A stretch of 15,962 nt of DNA. It comes from Candidatus Aphodomonas merdavium (GTDB lineage: Bacteria > Bacillota > Clostridia > Christensenellales > Aristaeellaceae). Where the stretch lies: NCBI GenBank assembly GCA_018715585.1, contig DVLH01000136.1, positions 1 through 15,962 of the forward strand. Direction: 5' to 3'. Made by a program: the position numbers and the translations under genes. Within the stretch, counting starts at the first letter, position 1. Each line of letters opens with the position of its first letter. Of this stretch, positions 5,391 to 11,827 are shown one piece after another. The notes below the pieces were generated by a model. That model searched no databases and was not told where the DNA came from. It saw only the letters and a program-made list of their open reading frames with translations.

Positions 5391-7838
5391 TTATTTCTTC
5401 TCCACGCCCATCACCGTATCTTCCATCAGCGCCATCACGAGCATGTATCCCTTTCCCGCGCGCGCATCAATGGAGACAAACTCCGTGTTGAACGTGGCGG
5501 CAGGACTTGTCCGCTGATGGATGACGAAATCATACGGCTCCTTCACATACAGCGCGCCGGCCAGGAGCGCGCCGTTGGATCCGTTTTTGTTGAACGTAAA
5601 CGCTTTGACGCCCTTTCCGCCGCGGTTTTGCACGTCAAAATCGAGCGCGAGCACGCGCTTGGCATAGCCCCTGTCGCTCACCAGCAGCATTTCGCCCTCG
5701 TCAGCGCCCGTGCAAAACGCAAACGCCACCTCGTCCTCCGCCTCCAGCGTCATGCCGCGCACGCCCGCGGCCGTCCGGCCGTTGACGGGCACTTGATCGA
5801 CGGCAAAGCGGATGGCCTGCGCTTTACGGGTAAGCAGCAGCACGGTTTCACACTCCGCAGGCAAAACGGCCAGCAGCTTATCGTCCGCGCGCAGCGTCAG
5901 CGCGGCAAAACGCGCCTTCTTGACGGCATAGGCGGAGGCTTCGCTGCGCTTGATCTGCCCGCCGCGCGTGACGAAGAGCAAATCGGGCATCGCCTCCAGC
6001 TCGCCGGGGCGCAGGCACAGCAATGCTACCACCTGCTCTCCCTTGGAAAGCCCTGCCAGCAGCCCCGAAGGCAGCAGGCCGCGATCCTTCGGCCGGTTGG
6101 CCTCCTGCAGCGATGCAACGGCAAGCGGATAGCACTGCCCCAGATCCGTGAAGAAATAGAGCGTTGCGTCCGTCATTGTGCGGAATACCTCGGCCGGCCG
6201 GTCTTTTTCATCCTCCGCCTGCGGCAGCTTTTCAAACCCGCGCGGCGAGAGGCGGCGGATCTGGCCGCCGCGCGTGCGCAGCACGACCGTTTCTTCCGGC
6301 ACGGGCGTCTCGTCCGGCAAAGGCTCGGCCTCTTTCTCCAGGCGCAACAGCTCCGTGCGGCGCGCATCGCCGTATTTTTCCTTAATCTCCAGCAGTTCGC
6401 TGCGGATGACGGCCATCAGCTTTGCGTGGCTTGCAAGGATGCCCTCCAAGCGCCGGATCTCCTTCACCAGCTTTTCATACTCCTGGCGCAGCGTAACGAT
6501 TTCCAGGTTCGTCAAACGGCGCAGGCGCATATCCAGGATTGCCTGTGCCTGCGCGTCCGAGAGCGAAAAGCGCTCCATCAGGCGCTGCTTCGCTTCCTTG
6601 TCGTTTTTTGAGGAGCGGATCAGGCGGATCACCTCGTCGAGGTTGTCGACAGCGATGATCAGCCCGTCCAGGATGTGCTGGCGCGCGCGGGCCTGGTCCA
6701 GATCGTACTGCGTGCGGCGCTTGACGACGTTTTGCTGATGGTTCAAAAAGCATGCAAGGATACGCTTGAGGCCCATCAGCTCCGGCTTGCCATCGGCGAT
6801 GGCCATCATGTTCACGCCGAACGTCACCTGCAAATCGGAGTACTTATACAAAAGCGCGAGGATTTTCTGCACGTCCCAGTCGCGCTTGATTTCGATAACA
6901 GCGCGCAGGCCCGTGCGGTCGCTCTCGTCGCGGATGTCGTAGATGCCGGCCAGCGCGGCTTTCTTTTCCTCCGAAAGCTGCAGGATTTTTTGCAGCATGG
7001 ACGCCTTGTTCACCTGGTAGGGGATTTCGGTGATGACGATGAGCTTTCTGCCCGCCGGGCCGTCCTCCAGGTGTACCTTGGCGCGCAGCGTCAGCTTGCC
7101 GCGGCCCGTCTCATAGGCGTTGTAAATTTCCGGCGTATCCAGCAGCACGCCGCCCGTGGGGAAATCCGGGCAGGGAAGGCAGCGCATCAGCTCGCGCGTG
7201 GTGATGTCCGGATTGTCAATGCAGGCGACGGCGGCGTCAATCGTCTCGGCAAGGTTATGCGTCGGGATGTTGGTGGCCAGGCCCACGGCGATGCCCGACG
7301 TGCCGTTGACGAGCAGGTTGGGATAGCGCGCGGGCAGCATGTCCGGCTCCTTGACGGTATCGTCAAAGTTGAGCCGGAAGGGCACGGTGTCCTTTTCGAT
7401 ATCGCGCAGCATCTCCAGCGCCAGCGGCGCCATGCGCGCTTCCGTATAGCGCATCGCCGCGGCGCTGTCGCCGTCGATGGAGCCGAAGTTGCCGTGGCCG
7501 TCCACGAGCGTGCCGCGCAGCGAAAACGGCTGCGCCAGGCGCACCAGCGCGTCATAGACGGAGGAATCCCCGTGCGGATGGTATTTACCAAGGCAATCGC
7601 CGACGATGCGCGCGCATTTCCTGTGCGGCTTGTCGGGCGTCAGCCCCAGCTCGGACATCGTATAGAGGATGCGCCGCTGTACGGGCTTGAGGCCGTCCTC
7701 CACGCGCGGCAGCGCGCGTTCGAGGATGACATGCTCGGCATAGGGCAGCATGGAGTCGCGCATGACGTCCTCCATGTTGGCCTGCACGATAATTTCACCG
7801 CTTCCCCGGGAAGGCGGCGCCTGGGTTTTTTTTGCCAT
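5391..7838 (-). CDS. parC: Type IIA DNA topoisomerase subunit A, probably topoisomerase IV ParC
   Basis: An 815-residue breakage-reunion subunit. The N-terminal domain carries DGLKPVQRRILY, the quinolone-determining stretch GDSSVYD (Ser92 and Asp96, the drug-sensitive residues) and the catalytic Arg130-Tyr131 in AAMRYTEARM, the Tyr that forms the covalent link to DNA. A coiled-coil arm with the NLEI-type gate region spans about 370-500. The C-terminal beta-pinwheel (about 515-815) has six blade-like repeats. Blade 1 (VVLRTRGGQIRRL...) lacks the canonical GyrA box QRRGGKG; a variant, QNRGGKG (737-743), occurs in the fifth blade. That favours topoisomerase IV over gyrase, although the N-terminal half is a mix of GyrA-like and ParC-like signatures, so a gyrase A label is possible. 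The ATG lies 2 bases after the parE-like stop, with AGGA inside that gene's end. Codons 2-4 contain a run of eight A. Confidence 0.82.
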   Translation of the reverse strand: MAKKTQAPPSRGSGEIIVQANMEDVMRDSMLPYAEHVILERALPRVEDGLKPVQRRILYTMSELGLTPDKPHRKCARIVGDCLGKYHPHGDSSVYDALVRLAQPFSLRGTLVDGHGNFGSIDGDSAAAMRYTEARMAPLALEMLRDIEKDTVPFRLNFDDTVKEPDMLPARYPNLLVNGTSGIAVGLATNIPTHNLAETIDAAVACIDNPDITTRELMRCLPCPDFPTGGVLLDTPEIYNAYETGRGKLTLRAKVHLEDGPAGRKLIVITEIPYQVNKASMLQKILQLSEEKKAALAGIYDIRDESDRTGLRAVIEIKRDWDVQKILALLYKYSDLQVTFGVNMMAIADGKPELMGLKRILACFLNHQQNVVKRRTQYDLDQARARQHILDGLIIAVDNLDEVIRLIRSSKNDKEAKQRLMERFSLSDAQAQAILDMRLRRLTNLEIVTLRQEYEKLVKEIRRLEGILASHAKLMAVIRSELLEIKEKYGDARRTELLRLEKEAEPLPDETPVPEETVVLRTRGGQIRRLSPRGFEKLPQAEDEKDRPAEVFRTMTDATLYFFTDLGQCYPLAVASLQEANRPKDRGLLPSGLLAGLSKGEQVVALLCLRPGELEAMPDLLFVTRGGQIKRSEASAYAVKKARFAALTLRADDKLLAVLPAECETVLLLTRKAQAIRFAVDQVPVNGRTAAGVRGMTLEAEDEVAFAFCTGADEGEMLLVSDRGYAKRVLALDFDVQNRGGKGVKAFTFNKNGSNGALLAGALYVKEPYDFVIHQRTSPAATFNTEFVSIDARAGKGYMLVMALMEDTVMGVEKK

Positions 7839-7840
7839 GT

Positions 7841-9805
7841 TTATTTCCTGCTCCCGTTGTCTGCGTCAAACGTATCGACGCGGTTAAAGTTTGCGTGCTC
7901 GGTAATGAACTCCCGCCGGGGATCGACCTTGTCGCCCATGAGGATGGTAACCATCCGTTCGGCTTGCGCCGCGTCCTCAATGCCCACGCGCAGCATCTTG
8001 CGGCAGGAGGGATCCATCGTCGTCTCCCAGAGCTGTTCGGGGTTCATTTCGCCAAGGCCTTTATAGCGCTGCACCGTATAGCCCTTGGCGCCTTTTGTCA
8101 GCGCGCGCAGCTCCGCGTCGTCAAACGCATACTGCGCGCCGCCCGCCTTCTTTACCTGATAGAGCGGCGGCAGGCCGATATAGACGTGGCCGTCCGTGAT
8201 AAGCGGGCGCATATAGCGGTAAAAGAACGTCAGCAGGATGGCGCGGATGTGCGCCCCGTCCTGATCGGCGTCCGAGAGAATGATCACCCGGTTGTACTTC
8301 AGGTCATCCAGGCAGAAATCCTCCTCGATGCCGCAGCCCAGCGCCGTGATGATCGAGCGGAACTCGTCGTTTGAAAGCACCTGGTCCAGCCGTTTTTTCT
8401 CCACGTTGAGCGGCTTGCCGCGCAGCGGCAAAATGGCCTGGAAGCGGCGGTCGCGCCCCTGCTTGGCCGATCCGCCCGCGCTGTCCCCCTCCACGATGAA
8501 CAGCTCGTTTTCACTCGCCTTGCGCCCCGTGCAGCTCGACAGCTTGCCCACCAGTGGCGCGGCCTCCAGCTGTGATTTTTGCCGTGCGACTTCCTTGGCC
8601 TTGCGCGCAGCCTCGCGCACTTTGGCCGATTTGACCGCCTTTTCAATCACGCTCAGCGCAAATTCCTGATGGCGCAGGTCCTCCAGATAGGCCGTCAGCA
8701 GCTCCGCGGTAATCGACTCCACGACGGGGCGCACCTCGCTGTTGCCCAGGCGGCCCTTCGTCTGCCCTTCAAACTGCGGCGAAGGCACCATGCAGGAGAG
8801 CACGCACGTCATCCCCTCGCGGAAATCGTCCCCCGAAAGGTTGGTATCCTTCTCCTTGAGCACGTTAAGGCGGCGGGCACAGTCGTTGAACACCTTCGTA
8901 TACGCGGCCTTAAAGCCGATTTCGTGCGTGCCGCCCTCATGCGTCGGGATGTTGTTGACATAGGAAAAAAAGTTTTCCGTGTAGCTGTCGGTATATTGGA
9001 AGGCAACGCTGAGCTTTATCCCGTCCCGGCTTCCCTCCAGAAAAACCGGCTTTTCATGCAAGGGGGTTTTGTCATGCGCCAGATACTGCACATAATCGGC
9101 AATGCCGCCATCGAACTGGAAAACGCGCTCGCGCTTTTGCGGGTCTTTGGCGCGCTCGTCCGTAAAGACGATGCGCACGCCGCGGTTCAAATACGCCAGC
9201 TCCCGCAGGCGGTTAGCGACGGTATCGGCGTTAAAGACGACATCGTCAAAGACGTCATCATCCGGCAAAAAAGCAATGCGCGTGCCCCGCTTGCGCGTGC
9301 CGCCCAGCTTTTTCAGCGGGCCGTCCGCAACGCCGGAGACGACCTTTTTTTCCGTCTCGTCGTAGCCCGAATGGAACCGCTGCTGCCAGTGCGTAAAGTT
9401 GACATAGCTGTCGCAGACCAGCCACTTGGACAGCGCGTTCACCACGGACGCACCCACGCCATGCAGCCCGCCGGAATAGGCGTATGCGTTGTTGTTGAAC
9501 TTACCGCCCGCGTGCAGGCGCGTAAAGATGACCTCCACGCCGGAGATGCCCAGCGTCGGATGCGGATCGACGGGCATGCCGCGGCCGTTATCCTCCACGA
9601 CGGCGCTGCCGTCCTTCATCAGCGAGACGGAAATCTGCGTGGCATATCCGGCCATCGCCTCGTCCATCGCGTTGTCCACGATCTCCCAAAGCAAGTGATG
9701 GAGCCCGCGCGTGCCCGTCGTGCCGATATACATGCCCGGCCGCATGCGCACGGCCTCCAGCCCTTCGAGCACCTGGATATCTTTAGAACCATATTCTTTT
9801 GCCAT
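7841..9805 (-). CDS. parE: Type IIA DNA topoisomerase subunit B (ATPase), probably topoisomerase IV ParE
   Basis: A 654-residue GHKL ATPase and TOPRIM subunit. ATP-binding features: Glu41 general base and Asn45 (EIVDNAMDEA), Asp72 (EDNGRGMPVD), AGGKF near 99-103, the lid GGLHGVGASVVN (112-123) and Lys350 in QTKGRLG. TOPRIM metal ligands: Glu439 (EGDSAGGSAKQGRDRRF) and Asp512/514/516 (SDADQDG). The C-terminal PLYQV...RYKGLGEM region is intact. Length suits the short GyrB/ParE form without a long insert. Features are mixed: QTKGRLG and ASENELFIVEG look ParE-like, while LRGKPLNVEK looks GyrB-like. The neighbours are nadE and subunit A, not dnaA-dnaN-recF, which suits a second topoisomerase. ATG at 9805 overlaps the nadE stop as TAATG, implying translational coupling; the frame extends to 9832, but that is nadE coding sequence. 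Confidence 0.82.
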   Translation of the reverse strand: MAKEYGSKDIQVLEGLEAVRMRPGMYIGTTGTRGLHHLLWEIVDNAMDEAMAGYATQISVSLMKDGSAVVEDNGRGMPVDPHPTLGISGVEVIFTRLHAGGKFNNNAYAYSGGLHGVGASVVNALSKWLVCDSYVNFTHWQQRFHSGYDETEKKVVSGVADGPLKKLGGTRKRGTRIAFLPDDDVFDDVVFNADTVANRLRELAYLNRGVRIVFTDERAKDPQKRERVFQFDGGIADYVQYLAHDKTPLHEKPVFLEGSRDGIKLSVAFQYTDSYTENFFSYVNNIPTHEGGTHEIGFKAAYTKVFNDCARRLNVLKEKDTNLSGDDFREGMTCVLSCMVPSPQFEGQTKGRLGNSEVRPVVESITAELLTAYLEDLRHQEFALSVIEKAVKSAKVREAARKAKEVARQKSQLEAAPLVGKLSSCTGRKASENELFIVEGDSAGGSAKQGRDRRFQAILPLRGKPLNVEKKRLDQVLSNDEFRSIITALGCGIEEDFCLDDLKYNRVIILSDADQDGAHIRAILLTFFYRYMRPLITDGHVYIGLPPLYQVKKAGGAQYAFDDAELRALTKGAKGYTVQRYKGLGEMNPEQLWETTMDPSCRKMLRVGIEDAAQAERMVTILMGDKVDPRREFITEHANFNRVDTFDADNGSRK

Positions 9806-10545
9806 TATAATAGCTCGTCCCCCGAATAGCACAGCGGCATGCGGCGTTTATGCTCGCTGCGCGCGTGATAGCGCGCGATGATCTCTCTGGCGCGCGCGTC
9901 CGTCTGTTGGCCTTTCAGATAACGCTCCACCTCGGCATAGGAAACGCCCATTTCCTTTTCGTCCGTCTGCCCTTCATAGAGCCCGGCGCTGGGCGCCTTG
10001 TCGATGATGGACTGCGGCGCACCCAGGAAGCGCAAGAAGTCGTAAACCTCGCTGACCATCAGGTCCGCAATGGGGTTGACGTCATAGGCGCCATCGCCCC
10101 ACTTGGTAAAATACCCTAAAAACGCCTCGCAGCGGTTGCCCGTGCCGACCACGAGCAGCTTCTCGTTGGCCGCAACCGTATACAGCGCCGTCATCCGCAG
10201 GCGAGGGGCGATGTTGTTAAGCGCATCCGCCACGAGCGCATCCTCGCCGCCCAGCACGCCGGTGAGCGCGCTGCGCACGGGCGTCAAATCCATCGTGCGC
10301 GTTTCAATCCCGAACGCCTCGGCCACCTTCAAGCCATCCTGCATATCGGAACCAAAGTTCTGTTTGGAAGCGCAAGGCAGCACAATGCCCACCGTGCGCT
10401 CGCACGCCGCCTTGCAAAGGATGCCGCACAGCGCGCTATCCTTGCCGCCGCTGTTGCCAAAGACAAACCCTTTCGCGCCGCTTTCCTCCAGCGCATGCCG
10501 CAAAAATGCTACCCGCCGCTGTTTTTCCTGCGCATAATCTCGCAT
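9805..10545 (-). CDS. nadE: Ammonia-dependent NAD+ synthetase
   Basis: A 246-residue enzyme of the N-type ATP pyrophosphatase family that turns nicotinic acid adenine dinucleotide into NAD+ using ATP and ammonia in the cytosol. The pyrophosphate loop SGGKDS is at 32-37. The other family blocks are NIAPRLRMTALY (111-122), GTGNRCEAFLGYFTKWGDG (134-152) with Glu140, DVNPIADL (155-162) and PSAGLYEGQTDEKEMG. There is no N-terminal nitrilase/glutaminase domain, so ammonia rather than glutamine is the direct nitrogen donor. The length is typical for the short form. The ATG at 10545 follows GGAGGGA (10551-10557) with good spacing, and a clear promoter lies upstream. It is the first gene of an apparent operon with parE and parC. 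Confidence 0.95.
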   Translation of the reverse strand: MRDYAQEKQRRVAFLRHALEESGAKGFVFGNSGGKDSALCGILCKAACERTVGIVLPCASKQNFGSDMQDGLKVAEAFGIETRTMDLTPVRSALTGVLGGEDALVADALNNIAPRLRMTALYTVAANEKLLVVGTGNRCEAFLGYFTKWGDGAYDVNPIADLMVSEVYDFLRFLGAPQSIIDKAPSAGLYEGQTDEKEMGVSYAEVERYLKGQQTDARAREIIARYHARSEHKRRMPLCYSGDELL

Positions 10546-10591
10546 GGTTCTCCCTCCGTTCCGATACAGCCTAAGCGTTTTACAAACAAAT

Positions 10592-10621
10592 AGTATAGCA
10601 TTAAAAAAGGGACGCTGTCAA
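10592..10621 (-). promoter_or_regulatory. Sigma-A-type promoter for nadE-parE-parC
   Basis: On the minus strand TTGACA (10616-10621), an 18-base spacer and TATACT (10592-10597) give a perfect -35 and a 5/6 -10. Transcription should begin near 10585, about 40 bases before the nadE ATG. No other promoter is evident before parE or parC, so it probably drives all three. Confidence 0.75.
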
Positions 10622-10630
10622 ACGCACCGG

Positions 10631-10659
10631 TTGTTTGCAAAGCATCGTTGTGCTATGAT
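10631..10659 (+). promoter_or_regulatory. Extended -10 promoter for the deoxyribosyltransferase gene
   Basis: TTGTTT (10631-10636), a 17-base spacer and TATGAT (10654-10659), with a TG at 10651-10652 forming an extended -10. The start of transcription would fall near 10666. Its -35 is only 9 bases from the -35 of the divergent nadE promoter. Confidence 0.65.
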
Positions 10660-10693
10660 GAAAACAAAAACGGTGTTTGGGGAGGAAACAGCA

Positions 10694-11125
10694 ATGATCT
10701 ACCTTGCGGGGCCCATGTTCAGCCAGGCGGAACTCGCGTTCAACCGCCGCTTGGCGGACACGTTGGAGGCGGCGGGCGCGCGCGTGTTCCTGCCGCAGCG
10801 CGACGGTTGCAGCCTGGCAAAGCTGCTGGAGGAAATGACGCCGCAGGAAGCCAGCCGGAAAATCTTTGCGCTGGACACGGAAATGGTGCAGCGTGCCGCA
10901 GCGTTTTTGATCATCCTCGACGGACGCGTGCCGGATGAGGGCGCCTGCGTGGCGCTCGGCTTTGCCGGCGCCAAAGGCGTGCCCTGCTACGGTTTGGCGA
11001 CCGACCCGCGCACAGCCAAAGACGGCGCGTTTAACCCGATGATTGCCGGCAGCATCCAGCGCGTGTTTCGCACCGTCGAGGAAGCGGTGGATTTTTTTCG
11101 CCGCTTTCAAGGCGCGCAGACGTAA
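10694..11125 (+). CDS. Nucleoside 2-deoxyribosyltransferase family protein
   Basis: A 143-residue single-domain protein with the family's Rossmann-like layout. The N-terminal YLAGPMFS (about residues 3-10) is the substrate-binding loop, and LDGRVPDEGACVALGFA (about 77-93) contains the Asp and the Glu of DEG, the likely nucleophile. A later NPMIAGSI segment completes the pattern. Family members swap the base on 2'-deoxynucleosides or hydrolyse nucleoside 5'-monophosphates, usually as multimers in nucleotide salvage; which reaction applies here cannot be decided. The ATG at 10694 is chosen because GGGGAGG lies 8 bases before it and the promoter just upstream; the longer frame from 10544 would start before that promoter. 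It is transcribed alone and ends at a bidirectional terminator. Its divergent position next to nadE could reflect shared nucleotide metabolism, but that is inference. Confidence 0.88.
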   Translation: MIYLAGPMFSQAELAFNRRLADTLEAAGARVFLPQRDGCSLAKLLEEMTPQEASRKIFALDTEMVQRAAAFLIILDGRVPDEGACVALGFAGAKGVPCYGLATDPRTAKDGAFNPMIAGSIQRVFRTVEEAVDFFRRFQGAQT

Positions 11126-11145
11126 AAACAAAGCAGAGAAAACAA

Positions 11146-11187
11146 AAACGGCCAGAGGATTGATAACCGTCCTCCGGCCGTTTCTTT
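11146..11187. terminator. Bidirectional intrinsic terminator between convergent genes
   Basis: A 14-bp stem with one mismatch (11146-11159 with 11170-11183) carries the GGCC core and encloses a 10-base loop. TTTCTTTT follows on the plus strand, and on the minus strand the stem is followed by a TTTTTGTTTT tract. It can end both the deoxyribosyltransferase gene and the lon-engB transcript. Confidence 0.85.
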
Positions 11188-11194
11188 TGCTAAT

Positions 11195-11827
11195 TCACCG
11201 AGCCGTTTCCCTCTCCCCCGCCGCAGAGGCGTCCTGCTCCGCGTCTGCGCCGCAGGCTTTTCCCAGCACGGCCAGCACGCTGTCCATTCCCGTGCCGTCC
11301 TCGGAGGAAAAGGGGATGACTTCCCATGGCTGTACCTGCAAACCGCGGCAAATGGCCAGCACCTGCCGCTGGCGCTGGGCGCGGCTGAGCTTGTCGGCCT
11401 TGGTGGCAATCACCGTAAAAGGAATGCCCGTCGCGCGCAGGAACTCGTTCATGCCGCGATCTTCGCCCGTTGGCTCATGGCGCAGGTCAACCAGATGGAG
11501 CACGTGGCAGAGCAGCCCCGACGCGGCAAAATACCCTTCCAACATGCCGGACCATTTCAACCGTTCCGCCTTGGAAACCTTGGCAAACCCATATCCCGGC
11601 AGATCGATGAGGTGAAAATCCTCATTAATGCGAAACACGTTCAGCAGCCTTGTTTTCCCCGGGGTTGCGGAAACCTTCGCCAGCTTGGAGCGCATGCACA
11701 GGCGGTTGATCATCGACGACTTGCCAACGTTGCTCTTGCCCGCAATGGCGATTTCCGGCAGGCCGATCCCCGGATAATTGCCGTAACGGTCGAGAGATGT
11801 AACAAAAGCGGCTTTTTTAATGATCAT
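11195..11827 (-). CDS. engB: Ribosome biogenesis GTPase EngB (YsxC/YihA)
   Basis: A 210-residue TRAFAC-class GTPase needed for assembly of the large ribosomal subunit. All G motifs are present: G1 GKSNVGKSS (30-38), G2 within TPGKT (55-59), G3 DLPGYG (75-80), G4 TKAD (142-145) and G5 SSE (174-176). The length is close to the usual 195-210; the last 20 residues are a polar, probably disordered tail. The ATG at 11827 lies inside the end of lon (11-base overlap), with GGAGGTG in the lon coding sequence acting as its ribosome binding site, so translation is likely coupled. lon followed by engB is a conserved Bacillota order, which supports the assignment. Confidence 0.95.
   Translation of the reverse strand: MIIKKAAFVTSLDRYGNYPGIGLPEIAIAGKSNVGKSSMINRLCMRSKLAKVSATPGKTRLLNVFRINEDFHLIDLPGYGFAKVSKAERLKWSGMLEGYFAASGLLCHVLHLVDLRHEPTGEDRGMNEFLRATGIPFTVIATKADKLSRAQRQRQVLAICRGLQVQPWEVIPFSSEDGTGMDSVLAVLGKACGADAEQDASAAGERETAR

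Noticed and set aside
5139..6611. 490-codon plus-strand frame crossing the hairpin region and the end of parC
   Set aside because: No start signal, low-complexity basic translation, and it overlaps the well-supported topoisomerase gene.
9806..9832. Nine-codon upstream extension of the parE-like gene
   Set aside because: It would overlap nadE; the TAATG junction with the ATG at 9805 starts the conserved MAKEYGSKDIQVLEGLEAVR-type N-terminus.
10544..10693. Longer form of the deoxyribosyltransferase starting near 10544
   Set aside because: It would begin upstream of the promoter at 10631-10659, and the extra residues have no family match; the ATG at 10694 has a strong ribosome binding site.
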